The position numbers and the translations under genes were made by a program. Shown one piece after another: positions 23,700 through 34,613 of a stretch of DNA of 64,000 nt. Every line of letters starts with the position of its first letter. The stretch's first letter is position 1. The DNA lies in NCBI GenBank assembly GCA_964006375.1, contig OZ023266.1, positions 160,397,292 through 160,461,291 of the forward strand. The letters run 5' to 3'. The DNA is from Tillus elongatus (lineage: Eukaryota; Arthropoda; Insecta; Coleoptera; Cleridae). The notes under the pieces are model-generated. The model searched no databases. It worked only from the letters and a program-made list of their open reading frames with translations, and had not been told where the DNA came from.

Positions 23700-24610
23700 A
23701 TAGGATGGGGGCAGGTTTCTGCATACAGTTTTTTGAAAAACTTTCGGGAGCTAAGCTGCAAATTTACCGAAAATTCGCTACCAAAACGCACTTACTGCGT
23801 CCAGATTTTTTTCTTACAAACGCATCATATTTCGATAAAAAAAATGCAAAAATGCATTAACGAACTTGTTCTAGGAAAATTAGCTAAAAAAAAATTATAC
23901 ACCCCTACTCACTCCTGGTCCCATAACTTCCTTGGGGAGTATGAACAAGAAATTTTTCTTGGGGTTTGTGGATTCAGGGGGACCATAGGCAGGTTTCTGA
24001 AAACAATTTTTTGAAAAGAATTCTGGAGCTAAACTGCAAATTTACCGAAAATTCGCTACCAAAACGCACTTACTGCATCCAGTTTTTTTCTTACAAACGC
24101 ATCATATTTCGATAAAAAATTCAAAAATGCATTAACGAATTTATTCTACGAAAATTAGCTACAAAAAATTATACACCCCTACTCACTCCTGGTCCCGTAA
24201 CTTCCTTGGGGAGTGTAAACAAGAACTGTTTTGGGAGAATAGGGGTGCTGTGAGGGGTAGGCAGGGTTTAAGGGCGATATGGCTTCAAGATGTGAAAAAT
24301 ACAACTTTCAAGCCCGTTTTATTCGCATTTTCTGCTCATATTTCCTTTTTATAACCAACCCCGCCCAACACCCCTATTCACTCCTGATCCCGTAACTTCC
24401 TTGGTGGGGTGTGAACAAGAAATTTTTCTTGGGTTTTGTGGATCCAGGGGGGGGGGCTAGGCAGGTTTCTGAAAATAGTTTTTTGAAAAGCGTTCGGGAG
24501 CTAATCTGCAAATTTACCGAAAATTCGCTACCAAAACGACTTACTGCGTCCAGATTTGTTCCTATAAACGCATAATATTTCGATAAAAAATGCAAAAGTG
24601 TATTAACAAA
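23700..24610 (+). repeat. tandemly amplified family H block (three units)
   Basis: The phrase 'gcaaatttaccgaaaattcg' followed by CTACCAAAACGCACTTACTG occurs at about 23757, 24037 and 24509, each time with the same flanks ('aggcaggtttctgaaaa' before, 'cttacaaacgcat' and 'ttatacacccctactcactcc' after). Unit spacing is about 280 bp and then about 470 bp, the second unit holding an extra block also found inverted at 17725. The small open frames here are artefacts. Confidence 0.8.
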
Positions 24611-25222
24611 TTTGTTCTACGATAATTGGCTAAAAAAAATTATAGACCGTTAAACCATAAACTTCACCTGCAAATAAATATCAAAAAATCCACCAAACTT
24701 AACTAAACTGACAGCCAAAGCATCAGAGAAAGGGTCTATTTGAAATGGATATTCTGTAAAGATTTTAGTAAAATGAAGCACAATGACGATTGAATCTGAA
24801 ACTTAAGGGTTTGCAGAACACTCTTCTTGCAACATTTTCTTTTCACAAACGGTACTTGTTTCACATTCTTTGCCTAAACATTGCCAATTTTGACGTTTTA
24901 AATTGCGAGTTTGACGTTTTGACGAAAACTCCAAAATTTGTTGCTTTAACTGCCCATAACTTCTTTGTCTTTAAAGCTGGGGACCTAAATTTTGGTACAG
25001 AATTCACTCTTTATAATGCAAACACGAGTGCCAAATTGGTTGCCCTTACTTTGTTATTTCCGGAGATATGAATTTTTTTATAAAGGAAACACAAAATTTT
25101 TCGGGAAAACCTGGTCCAATTTTCCTTGCTAACGAACTTATCTAAGCCACTTGCATAAGGAAGGTACTCTGGAAATTTTATCAAGATCGGTACATTATTT
25201 TTTGAGTTATCGGTCGGATATA
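24611..25222 (+). repeat. family H copy H8, part left of the mariner insertion
   Basis: Carries the internal blocks 'ccaaagcatcagagaaaggg', 'ttgacgttttaaattgcga', 'cggagatatgaattttt', 'acgaacttatctaagccac' and 'tttttgagttatcggtcgga'. Then, where other copies enter (AT)n, a mariner-type TIR starts at 25225. The rest of the copy resumes at 34617. Confidence 0.8.
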
Positions 25223-25224
25223 TA

Positions 25225-26100
25225 CAGGGTGTTCAAATAAGGGCACGGACCGTCTATATCTCGAAAACCGTCACAGCTGCAGCTTTCGGAAAAAAATTAG
25301 CATTAGTAAAGTAGCCATGATAAAATGTTGGAAATTATTTTCAGCTTCCTAAATCTGCCGCTAGGTGGCGAAAATGCCATGGCATACCTAAAATCATTAA
25401 TGTCTCGAAAATCTTCACGCATAACATAAACTGGTTTTAGGTAATTTGTAATGAACGTTCACTTACATACAACTTTTCTTAAAAAAAATTTTCCTTATAG
25501 ACCAGTGGCGGAGGTAAGGGGCGAGGATTTTTTTTAATAAACAAATGCCTATAACTTGATAACCAGTAGAGATAATTTCAAGATTTTTGGCTTGTTGGAA
25601 AGAGATCTCATAAGAAATTCCCCGTATTAGTATTTTAAATTCACAGTCAAACATGCACAAAATATAGAGGGCGTTAGAGTAGACGAGTCTAGTTTTATTA
25701 AATTTTATGAAAAATTTCAAATGGCAGCATAGTATTATATATAACTATCGAAAAGTAGATGAAGTTAGAAAGAACTCAGTGAAAACCCAAAACGAATATG
25801 TTTTTCCGTTTCAGAGAAAACTCGAATTTTATGTATTTTGGTGCTTATTATGCCATTTCTCAAAATTAAATATGAATATAGCAAAATCTCTATAGAATAT
25901 TTGTTTTCGGGCATCGTTATACAAATTAACATAGTTACCAATAACAATTAATCACTTTAATATGAAATATATTTATTACCTTATCATAAAACTAAGATAC
26001 AAGAGGCAATAATCGAATTTAAGGTTATATTCGTAAATTAAGTGATCGTATTATGAAGACGAAACTATATGAATGTAAAACACCTAAAATTTAACTAACA
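25225..26100 (+). repeat. left 876-bp terminal inverted repeat
   Basis: Inverted partner of 33741-34616. Landmarks are 'cgtcacagctgcagctttcg', 'ctagcggcag' (complement 'ctgccgctag') and 'ggtgttttacattcatatag' (complement here). Only scattered substitutions separate the arms. Open frames at 25463-25947 are TIR shadows. Confidence 0.9.
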
Positions 26101-26548
26101 TCTGTACACCCTACGCACTAAAGCAAAATACGATAAATATTATTTGATTATATCCCTGAAGGTATCTACTTTAAATTAGAATACCATGTCTGCCAAGTGG
26201 ACACGGAAACGGAATGAACTCAAACTTCATTACAATCGTTATACAAATTAACGTACTTACCAATAGCATTTATATTACTTTAAAATGAAATAAATTTATT
26301 ACTTTATTAAAATTACAATACAGAAGTAATGCTGAAGTCATGAAAAAATTAATTAATATTATGAAAACGAAACACTTTTCATTAGGCGTTTAGAGAAAAT
26401 GCTAAGTATTTATTTTGAAAATTCATTCCATACATGTCTCTATCATAATATAGTAATAAATACAAGCATTGTCTACAATCATTTAAACACTTGTTAATAC
26501 ACATGTAAAATTCATACGCAGTTCTGTACTTCAATCAATGTGGTGCAT

Positions 26549-26570
26549 GTGTGTGTGTGTGTGTGTGTGT
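26549..26570. repeat. (GT)11 tract at the LINE 3' boundary
   Basis: GT run that directly follows the proposed 14-nt target-site copy at 26539-26552. On the LINE strand it would be a (CA)n 3' terminus. Confidence 0.7.
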
Positions 26571-26761
26571 TCCCTTAAGTTTGACCTTGGAAGATTTCCA
26601 TTAGTCACAAGACATTGTAATTGGCTACCTAATATTACTCTCAGATTTTGGTTTATTAACGATGATATAATTAATTGATATAATATAACGATCTTAATTT
26701 AGACTATCTACTACTACTACATCTAAATAAAATTCTTATTTGTTACTTTGTCCCAATTGGA

Positions 26762-27037
26762 ATCTTTTTTTTTTTTTTTTCTTTTTTATATATATATATC
26801 TTTTTATTTATTGTTTTTTATTTATTTATTTTTTAATATATATTTTTTAGATATATTTTTTCTCTATATATATATACACACATATATATATATATATATA
26901 CACACATATATATCTTTATTTATTGTTTTTTATTTATTTATTTTTTAATATATATTTTTTATATATTTTTTTTTATATATATATTTTTTTTTCATTTAAT
27001 ATTTTCTCTTTTTTTTTTTCTTTTTTTTTTTTTTCAA
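26762..27037 (-). repeat. A/AT-rich expanded stretch in LINE 3' UTR
   Basis: On the LINE strand it is a run of A with TATATA islands. The phrase 'tttatttattttttaatata' occurs twice (about 26817 and 26932), about 115 bp apart, so the stretch contains a local duplication. It could be an original poly(A) tail that expanded. Confidence 0.75.
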
Positions 27038-27261
27038 AAAACACTTATGCTAATTTATACATATATTATCTTATACCAAACTGGTGTACAATACATGACT
27101 ATACTTAATCTATGTCCTAAATCTAAACCTACATTAATATTCCATACTCCCTTTATAATATCGGTGATACACCATTCATACTCTTACATTACTAATCTAC
27201 ATTACATTATTTACAAATTTTCTACTATTTACAAAACTGGTTTAAGGATGTTAATTTTATG

Positions 27262-30200
27262 TTATAAAGTAATTTTAGCAACTCTAAAGAAATTATGTAT
27301 AGCTTTATATATTTCAATATTACCACTCTGTAACAGAGTGACTATGTTTAAAGGGCTGTTAGTGGCATTATATTTATTTATTTCGCTCAACAATTGTATT
27401 CTTGGATTGCTGGTGTTTGTACACATAAACATCACATGGTTGATGTCACATACAGACCTCCCATCACACTGGCAAAGGGGTGATTCTGCAACCCCTATTT
27501 TGTGTAGGTGAGCTGGTAGACGGTTGTGGGCTGTCTTGAGTCTGGATATGGTGGTAGAAAAGTGACGTGGTCTTCTGTATATGCATACTTCTTCTTTAGA
27601 GGGAAGCCTTGGATGTAACAGTTTATAATGATTGTTACTATTTGTTGTGAAGTTAGTCCAAATGATTTCCCACTCTGTTTTGATCTCACGTCGAATGATA
27701 CTAAAGAGATCCTTATAGTCTGTTCTGTAATTCAACTGGTCTGGATTTACTATGGCTTCTTTAGCTGCTTGATCAGCTATTTCGTTACCAGGAATAGAAC
27801 AATGGCCCTTAACCCATATAAAAACTACGTTACCTTTGAGAGTTGGGCTGTTACACAAAGCCATAATGTTACATAAGGTTTTGTTGTCACCTTTTTTATG
27901 GCTGAAGTATTGTATACTTTTTAGTGCCGCTTGTGAGTCTGATAGAATCACTGCCTTTTCTCTTTGATTCGTCACTAGCCAATTCAGTGCCTCTTCGATA
28001 GCTACCAGTTCTGCTGTATAAATCGATGCACAATCATTCAACAGGAATCTTACCATTGTGTTCTCCTGCTGAACGTAGATTGCACATCCGGTTCCGCTAT
28101 TTGTTTTTGAGCCATCAGTGAAAATTCTGATAGTATTTGGGAAACTATCTAATAATTGGCAGAGTATGTTATTATTAAGCACTAAAAGTTCACTGTAGGT
28201 AGGAAAAATCACAGAGACTTTGGTTGCTGAAACCAGAGATGTAATTGAATATACAGGAAGTCTGTCGTTTGTCAAAATAGAATCTTGAAATGCTTGTGTA
28301 TCCATGAAGGCCTTTGCTAGTGGTGGAAAATTTTTGATTCTCCAGTATGGATTGGTTAATGTCTGAATCATTAAAAAGTATAATTTGTTCTGGAATTCTA
28401 TCGATCTGCACCTAATTTTAAGTGCAAACTTTCTCGATAGGTACTGAATTCGTAATTTTAGAGGTGGTTCAAGAGCCTCTGCAAATACAATTTCTCTCGG
28501 TGTTGATTTCATAATACCCAGGCAGATACGTAATGCTTTTAACTGTATGGCTTGCACTTTTTTATAATTTGTGTTGGAAGTTGAACCATAACAAATACAA
28601 CCGTAGTCTAAGATTGCTCTTATATAGGCTCTATAAAAATCTAGCAGGATGTCTGTGTCTGAACCCCATTTTGCATTTGATATAATACGCAGGACATTGA
28701 TTGCCTTATCACATTTTCTAACGATATTATTGATTTGTCCTGTCCATAATAACTTTTGATCCAGCAGAATTCCCAAATATTTACACTGCTGTACTCTTTT
28801 AATCTGATATGAAGTATTATTCATAATTTCTGGCAACTGAACTCTGTGACGAGTGAAAACAACAACGTTTGATTTCTTTTCATTTAGGGTAAATCCCCTT
28901 TCATCTATCCACATTTTTAATTTATACAATATATGTCTATATACCACTGCACATTCCTCTTGACTCTTCCTTTTTGCCACGATACACAAATCGTCAGCAT
29001 ATTGTATACACTGGATGTCGTCGTCAAACATACTATGAAGACTCCTTGTATAAATATTAAAAAGTATTGGGCTGAGTATTGATCCTTGCGGTATACCTTC
29101 GGATGTTAGCCTTGGACCATGAAGTTGATTTTTGTTGTCTCTTATGAAAATTTTTCGCTGTGTGTATAGTTGAGTTATGCTAAAGGCATTTGATTCTGAA
29201 AGACCAATCGATACTAGATCATTGAATAGAAGTTCTAGGTTGACTGCATCATAGGCACCTTTTAAATCAACAAAAACTGTCATTAAATATGCATTTTCGG
29301 AGAAACAGCATTGTATCTCGGTGACCAGTAACCCAATTGCTTCATTAGTGCCCATGCCCCGCCGGAAACCAAACTGATGTTGAGGAAAAATATTATTAGA
29401 CTCACAATAATGCTCTAATCTAGTTTTAATTAATCTCTCGTATGTTTTTGTTGTGCAAGGCATAAGTGAGATGGGTCTGTATGAATTAGGTATATTAGTT
29501 GATTCGCCGAATTTGTGTAGTAGACATACGACTATTATTTTGGCTGACTCACTTACGTTTGCGGTCTCCCACCAGTAATTCATAATTTCCAGCAAATATT
29601 CCTTTGCTGAAAACGGCATTTGTTTTAGCATGTTGTATGTAATCCTGTCTATGCCAGGTGCTGCCTTTTTTGATTCGCTGATGGCCTGTTCTAATTCGTG
29701 AATTGAAAATTTTGAATTCATCAATTGACATCTCTTAGTCACAACTAATGGGCTTGGGGAAGGCTCCACCATAACACTGGGCGGGGCCAACTTTGTTATA
29801 GCTATTTCTATAAATTCTTCAGACATATGAGATACGGAAGGTTGCTTATTTATGTTGTTCATTTTACGTACAAATGACCATATATTGTTTATTGGTGTTT
29901 GTCTGTTTAATTTTGTGACATAACTTTTCCAGCAATCCTTACTTTTTTGTTTAAACAATCTCTTAGCTTGAGCTTCAATATTCTTATATTTTAAATAGTT
30001 TTCCATATTTGACTGTAATTTATAATCTTTCAATGCATTTTTTCTTTTGTGAAACATGTCAGAGCACTCAGTGTCCCACCAGATGGGCTTAGGGTTTGCA
30101 GCCCTGTTTGGTTTAACATGGGGAATGTTATTATCTGCAACACTACTAACGCATTCAGTGAAACTATTGTACCTATTTGCCTCTGGTAACACTGACAGCT

Positions 30201-30981
30201 CCTCCATAGCAGTATCTAGATCAACCCGGAATGCATTCCAATCAGCTCCTGCTTCTTTCCATCTTTTATATGGACTCGTAGTGTATATTTTAACCGAAAC
30301 ATTGACTTCAATTTTGATGAGATAGTGATCAGAACCAAGAGCCTCATCGAGAACATCCCAGCTTGTCTTACTTATTAGACTAGGTGAGATTATAGTTAAG
30401 TCCACCATCGAGGGGTTCTCTAATGGTGTAGTAACTTTTGTTGGACGGCAATCATTTATAATAGCTAAGTTTAAAAGTTCAGTAGCGTCAAAAATTGACC
30501 TACCGTCACTATTTATAGTTAGAGACCCCCAAGAGTAATGATGACAATTTAGATCGCCTCCAATAATGACATTTTTTGAATTAAAATTTTTAAAGAAGTT
30601 AAGCCATTCTATAAAACTGAGAACAACATTAGGAGCCTTATAAACACTAACAACTACTATATCAAGGTCCACAAGATGTGCTGCACAAGCATCTATTTTA
30701 CCGTTAGCCATGTCGCAAACATCAATTACTTTATATTTAATTGAATTAGAAATTAAAATGCCTACCCCTCCTGCTCTGCGCTCTAGCCTATCTTTTCGAA
30801 TGAGGCTGTATCCCTTAAAACCAAAAGTTTTATGTTTATCTGGCTTGAGCCAGGTTTCATTTATTAAAATTATCTCTGCAATATTTTTATTTAAAAAATT
30901 CTGAAGGTTACTTTTATTTTTAATGATGGAACGTGCGTTCCATTGCAACACAGTTAAACCTTGCTTAATAGGTGTCGTCAT
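27262..30981 (-). CDS. LINE ORF2: AP endonuclease, reverse transcriptase, RNase H
   Basis: A 1239-residue uninterrupted protein for target-primed reverse transcription in the nucleus. The N-terminal APE domain (about 1-230) shows LQWNARS (Asn15), INETWLKP (Glu42), GGVGILISN, GGDLNCHHYSWG and GSDHYLIK, the catalytic set. RT (about 440-760) shows SYRPISLMPCTTKTYERL, QHQFGFRRGMGT, VDLKGAYDAV, GIPQGSILSPILFNIY and QYADDLCIVA (YADD at about 661). RNase H (about 950-1080) shows IFTDGSK, YTAELVAIEEAL, LSDSQAAL and WVKGHCSIPGNEIADQAA, so all acidic residues are present. A C-terminal CQCDGRSVCDINHVMFMC cluster follows. The start ATG overlaps the end of ORF1 (+1 frame). RNase H after RT and motif style fit the I superfamily; finer clade not fixed. 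Confidence 0.93.
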   Translation of the reverse strand: MTTPIKQGLTVLQWNARSIIKNKSNLQNFLNKNIAEIILINETWLKPDKHKTFGFKGYSLIRKDRLERRAGGVGILISNSIKYKVIDVCDMANGKIDACAAHLVDLDIVVVSVYKAPNVVLSFIEWLNFFKNFNSKNVIIGGDLNCHHYSWGSLTINSDGRSIFDATELLNLAIINDCRPTKVTTPLENPSMVDLTIISPSLISKTSWDVLDEALGSDHYLIKIEVNVSVKIYTTSPYKRWKEAGADWNAFRVDLDTAMEELSVLPEANRYNSFTECVSSVADNNIPHVKPNRAANPKPIWWDTECSDMFHKRKNALKDYKLQSNMENYLKYKNIEAQAKRLFKQKSKDCWKSYVTKLNRQTPINNIWSFVRKMNNINKQPSVSHMSEEFIEIAITKLAPPSVMVEPSPSPLVVTKRCQLMNSKFSIHELEQAISESKKAAPGIDRITYNMLKQMPFSAKEYLLEIMNYWWETANVSESAKIIVVCLLHKFGESTNIPNSYRPISLMPCTTKTYERLIKTRLEHYCESNNIFPQHQFGFRRGMGTNEAIGLLVTEIQCCFSENAYLMTVFVDLKGAYDAVNLELLFNDLVSIGLSESNAFSITQLYTQRKIFIRDNKNQLHGPRLTSEGIPQGSILSPILFNIYTRSLHSMFDDDIQCIQYADDLCIVAKRKSQEECAVVYRHILYKLKMWIDERGFTLNEKKSNVVVFTRHRVQLPEIMNNTSYQIKRVQQCKYLGILLDQKLLWTGQINNIVRKCDKAINVLRIISNAKWGSDTDILLDFYRAYIRAILDYGCICYGSTSNTNYKKVQAIQLKALRICLGIMKSTPREIVFAEALEPPLKLRIQYLSRKFALKIRCRSIEFQNKLYFLMIQTLTNPYWRIKNFPPLAKAFMDTQAFQDSILTNDRLPVYSITSLVSATKVSVIFPTYSELLVLNNNILCQLLDSFPNTIRIFTDGSKTNSGTGCAIYVQQENTMVRFLLNDCASIYTAELVAIEEALNWLVTNQREKAVILSDSQAALKSIQYFSHKKGDNKTLCNIMALCNSPTLKGNVVFIWVKGHCSIPGNEIADQAAKEAIVNPDQLNYRTDYKDLFSIIRREIKTEWEIIWTNFTTNSNNHYKLLHPRLPSKEEVCIYRRPRHFSTTISRLKTAHNRLPAHLHKIGVAESPLCQCDGRSVCDINHVMFMCTNTSNPRIQLLSEINKYNATNSPLNIVTLLQSGNIEIYKAIHNFFRVAKITL

Positions 30982-32338
30982 CGCTAAAATCTAAAATTTT
31001 TGTTGGTAATTTATCAACGTTTTCCTTGTCAATCAAATTATCTAATTTTTTTTTAAGTTTTTCAATAAATACGCTGCTACTAATGATTTCTTGTTTGTTT
31101 TGTTTTTCAGATAAAAGTTGCACTATATATTCCGTTATATTATCTAAGATATTTTGCTTGTAAGTAAGGAATTCTTCTCTGTATGGGTTCGGTGTCACTG
31201 GGGAAGAAGGTGCTTTACGCTTTTTACTTTGCTTAGGAGAGGAGTTAGAAGGAAAATTTGTATTAATTTTTTGTGGTTTTGGTTTTGAAATTAAAGGTAT
31301 GGGTTTTGTAATACTAAAGTTTGTCACTGGTTGATGGTATTTAAGTGTTGGAAATGTGTCAGAGAAATTCGACAGAATATCAAATCTATTATTAACAGTA
31401 ATATTTGAGTAAGAAGGATTTCTTTCCAGCTTTTCAGCCTCTTTAAATGAAATATTTTTGGCAGACATTATTTCCTTGATTTTTTTCTGTCTAATAAAAT
31501 GCGGACAATCTTTTGAAATGGTGGCATGGTCGTTATTCTTACAAAAAATACAATATGGGGCTGAATGATTACAAAATTGACCCTCAATAATTGGCTTAGA
31601 GCATTGTTTACATAGTTTTTCTTTGTTTTTACAAAGCTTAGCGGAGTGACCATACCTTAGACAGGTACTGCACTGAAGTACTGGATATATGTATTTTTCG
31701 ACCTCGAAATTCACCCTATTGATACGAATAAAATTTGGAAGTGTATCTCCAAGAAAAGAAATAATAATGACTTGTCGATCCACAAGTTTTCTCTGACCGC
31801 TTTCATCTGTAATCCATTTCTTCATGCGCTTTACTTCTGTTACTTCTGTGTCGCATTCTATATTTTCCCGTAAGTATATTTCTGAAAAGAATGTATCGAC
31901 AAACCTCACAACACCTTTTGTTTCTGTAAAAAATCTTGGAATATATGCAATCAGATTATTTTTTGAAATTTCTGTACTGTGTATTAAATTATTTGCGGCA
32001 GTGTAATTGTTCATTATAACTTTTACTCTATTCTTTCCTATTGATTTAATGTCTATTATAGATTTATTAATATCCTTATCTAATTTCAAATAATGGCCGA
32101 TCCTTATGGGATGCAACTTTCCCAGATTTATGTCTACACTTTCTATATAGACGTAGTAATTAGGACCCTTATCTCGGCTACTATATTTATTATTAAAATC
32201 TATAAAAGAAAACTTACCATTTTTATCCATATTAACTGTGTTAATATTTTTATTTTTATCAGAGTTATTGTCTGTGTTATCTACCTGCATGTCGCCAGCT
32301 ACGGACGGGAGAGAACTCCCGTCCGTATTGGTTCCCAT
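30965..32338 (-). CDS. LINE ORF1: gag-like RNA-binding protein with zinc knuckles
   Basis: A 457-residue intact ORF expected to bind the LINE RNA and form the ribonucleoprotein. The Asn/Asp/Lys-rich N-terminus is followed by an RRM-like region (about 60-215). Then come three Cys/His clusters at about 218-285: CSTCLRYGHSAKLC, CKQC...HSAPYC and CIFCKNNDHATISKDC. A basic Pro/Ser/Lys-rich stretch (PKPQKINTNF, KQSKKRKAPSSP) and an acidic end DFSDDDTY complete it. The stop overlaps the ORF2 start by 17 nt, which suggests coupled translation of ORF2 by reinitiation, as in other two-ORF LINEs. The start is the first ATG (32338), 204 nt inside the proposed 5' end. Confidence 0.9.
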   Translation of the reverse strand: MGTNTDGSSLPSVAGDMQVDNTDNNSDKNKNINTVNMDKNGKFSFIDFNNKYSSRDKGPNYYVYIESVDINLGKLHPIRIGHYLKLDKDINKSIIDIKSIGKNRVKVIMNNYTAANNLIHSTEISKNNLIAYIPRFFTETKGVVRFVDTFFSEIYLRENIECDTEVTEVKRMKKWITDESGQRKLVDRQVIIISFLGDTLPNFIRINRVNFEVEKYIYPVLQCSTCLRYGHSAKLCKNKEKLCKQCSKPIIEGQFCNHSAPYCIFCKNNDHATISKDCPHFIRQKKIKEIMSAKNISFKEAEKLERNPSYSNITVNNRFDILSNFSDTFPTLKYHQPVTNFSITKPIPLISKPKPQKINTNFPSNSSPKQSKKRKAPSSPVTPNPYREEFLTYKQNILDNITEYIVQLLSEKQNKQEIISSSVFIEKLKKKLDNLIDKENVDKLPTKILDFSDDDTY

Positions 32339-32694
32339 CTTATTTCTTACCTTATGCCTTTAAATGCTATTAAAGTACCTATGATTTTTATTCTAATTAA
32401 AACGATTTTATTATAAGTAAGAAAAAGCACAATACGACACTATTTTTACAGTATTTCCTGCAAATATATACTTTCTTAAACTTATTTATTGACAACAGCG
32501 ACTAAAACGATACGCACCGCACCAATTTACCGTCGAGACTGTGTGGTGCATGTGTTGTCAGCGAAGGTAAGACAATTGAAAGAATTTGTTTTATAGACGT
32601 CAAAATCTTATGTTCAATTTATTACTGATCTTATTAATTATTTGTAGGGTTTCTGTGTGTTTTTTATCGATAGTTAGTATTTTACGTTTTCAGG

Positions 32695-33731
32695 GTGTCT
32701 TATTCCAACGAGGAAGCATCTGATATGTTTGAAATTTATTTACAATGTTTTCGGAATTCTGTTATCGCATCACGAGAATATGTATTAAGGTACCCCCATA
32801 GAGACATTACTCAAGAGAGGTGTCGCATTGCAAGATATATGCGGGAAACTGGATCTGTAAGGCACACCGGGAGACAAGTCAGAGCTCGTAGGATTAGAAA
32901 TGAAGAAAACATTACTAATGTAATTGCTCTTGTTACCACAAACCCACATATTAGTGTACGACAAATTTCTAGAAACTTAGGTGTGACCGTAGGATCTGAA
33001 TACAATATTTTAAAAGACCATAATATGCACCCATATCACATAGTATTGCATCAGGCGCTAAATGAAGCTGATTGTGACCACAGACTGAATTATTGCCATT
33101 GGATGCTGAGCATCCTAGAAGAAACACCACGATTTCTATCCCAAATACTATGGACAGATGAAGCAACATTTTCAAATTGTGGATAAGTAAATCTCCATAA
33201 TATGCACTATTGGTCGGACAGTAATCCCCATTGGATGAGAGAATTAGATCGGTAAAATCTATGGACTCTAAACGTATGGTGTGGTATAGCTGAAGGGAAA
33301 TTTGTTGGACCATATTTTTTACGGAGATCTGTATTTAAATTTTTTAACTCAAAGCTTAAAAATGTTAATGGAAGACATTTGCCTAGAAACAAGATTAATA
33401 ATGTGGTTGCAACATGACGGGTGTCCAGCACACTTCGCGCAAATTGTACGCGAATATCTTAATGTTCAATTTCCAAATCGGTGGATAGAAAGAGGAAGCT
33501 TATTTCCATGGCCACCCAGATCACCTGATTTGACTTGCATAGATTTTTATTTATGGGGGAGAGTGAAAGATTTGGTATATCAAACTCTAAAAACGACTAG
33601 AGAAAATATGATGGATACAAGTTGCTGTTAATAGCATACCTACGGCTGAAGTTCAAACGGCGGTAGCCTCTACTCGTCAGAGATTAGTTAAATGTATACA
33701 TAAAAACGGACAGCAGTTTGAACATTTGTAA
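32695..33731 (+). pseudogene. mariner-type transposase of the 9.4-kb element
   Basis: DUF4817-like N-terminus (YSNEEASDMFEIYLQCF...YPHRDITQERC..IARYMRETG), a linker NPHISVRQISRNLGV (second helix-turn-helix), then the DDE core. The core shows ILWTDEATFSNCG (first Asp), NVWCGIAEGKFVGPYF, WLQHDGCPAHFAQIV (second Asp) and PPRSPDLTCIDFYLWG (third Asp, 41 residues later). The C-terminus is KNGQQFEHL, TAA at 33729. Lesions: stops at 33186 and about 33255, and frame changes near 33325 and 33612. The expected start codon reads GTG at 32695, preceded by TTTTCAG, which might be a splice acceptor or a mutated ATG. The terminal inverted repeat starts 10 nt after the stop. Confidence 0.87.
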
Positions 33732-33740
33732 ATAATTATA

Positions 33741-34613
33741 TGTTAGTTAAATTTTAGGTGTTTTACATTCATATAGTTTCGTTTTCATAATACGATCACT
33801 TAATTTACGAATATAACCTTAAATTCGATTATTGGCTCTTGTATCTTAGTTTTGTGATAAGGTGATAAATATATTTCATATTAAAATGATTAATTGTTAT
33901 TGGTAACTATGTTAATTTGTATAACGATGCCTGAAAACAAATATTCTATAGAGATTTTTCTATATTCATTTTTAATTTTGAGAAATGGCATAATAAGCAC
34001 CAAAATACATAAAATTCGAGTTTTCTCTGAAACGGAAAAACATATTCGTTTTGGGGTTTCACAGAGTTCTTTCTAACTTCATCTACTTTTCGATAGTTAT
34101 ATTATAATACTATGCTGCCATTTGAAATTTTTCATAAAATTTAATAAAACCAGACTCGTCTACTCTAACGCCCTCTATATTTTGTGCATGTGTGACTGTG
34201 AATTTAAAATACTAATACGTGGAATTTCTTATGAGATCTCTTTCCAACAAGCCAAAAATCTTAAAATTATCTTTACTGGTTATCAAGTTATAGGCATTTG
34301 TTTATAAAAAAAAATCCTCACCCCTTACCTCCGCCACTGGTCTATAAGGAAATTTTTTTTAACAGAAGTTGTAGATAAGTGAACGTTCATTACAAATTAC
34401 CTAAAACCAGTTTATGTTATGCGTCAAGATTTTCGAGAAATTAATGATTTTAGGTATGCCATGGCATTTTCGCCACCTAGCGGCAGATTTAGGAAGCTGA
34501 AAATAATTTCCAACATTTTCTCATGGCCACTTTAGTTATGTTAATTTTTTTCCGAAAGCTGCAGCTGTGACGGTTTTCGAGATATAGCCGGTCCGTGCCT
34601 TTATTTGAACACC

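Larger units (their letters stand above)
26553..32541 (-). mobile_element. full-length I-like LINE with intact ORFs
   Basis: A two-ORF LINE of about 6.0 kb. Proposed boundaries come from a 14-nt direct repeat TGTGGTGCATGTGT at 26539-26552 and 32542-32555, a plausible target-site duplication. On the element strand: 5' UTR of about 200 bp, ORF1 (gag-like), ORF2 overlapping it by 17 nt, then about 700 bp of 3' UTR containing an A- and AT-rich expanded stretch (26762-27037). An alternative 3' end is that A-rich stretch itself. Both ORFs are free of stops, which marks it as the youngest and potentially autonomous LINE in the window. It lies inside the mariner-type element, so it inserted later. 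Confidence 0.85.

Noticed and set aside
26762..27037. A-rich stretch as the true 3' end of the I-like LINE
   Set aside because: No target duplication could be matched there, only a weak CAATTG similarity, whereas a 14-nt duplication lies further out. Kept as an alternative only.
27628..27876. Plus-strand frames across 27-32 kb
   Set aside because: They are antisense shadows of the intact LINE ORF1 and ORF2.
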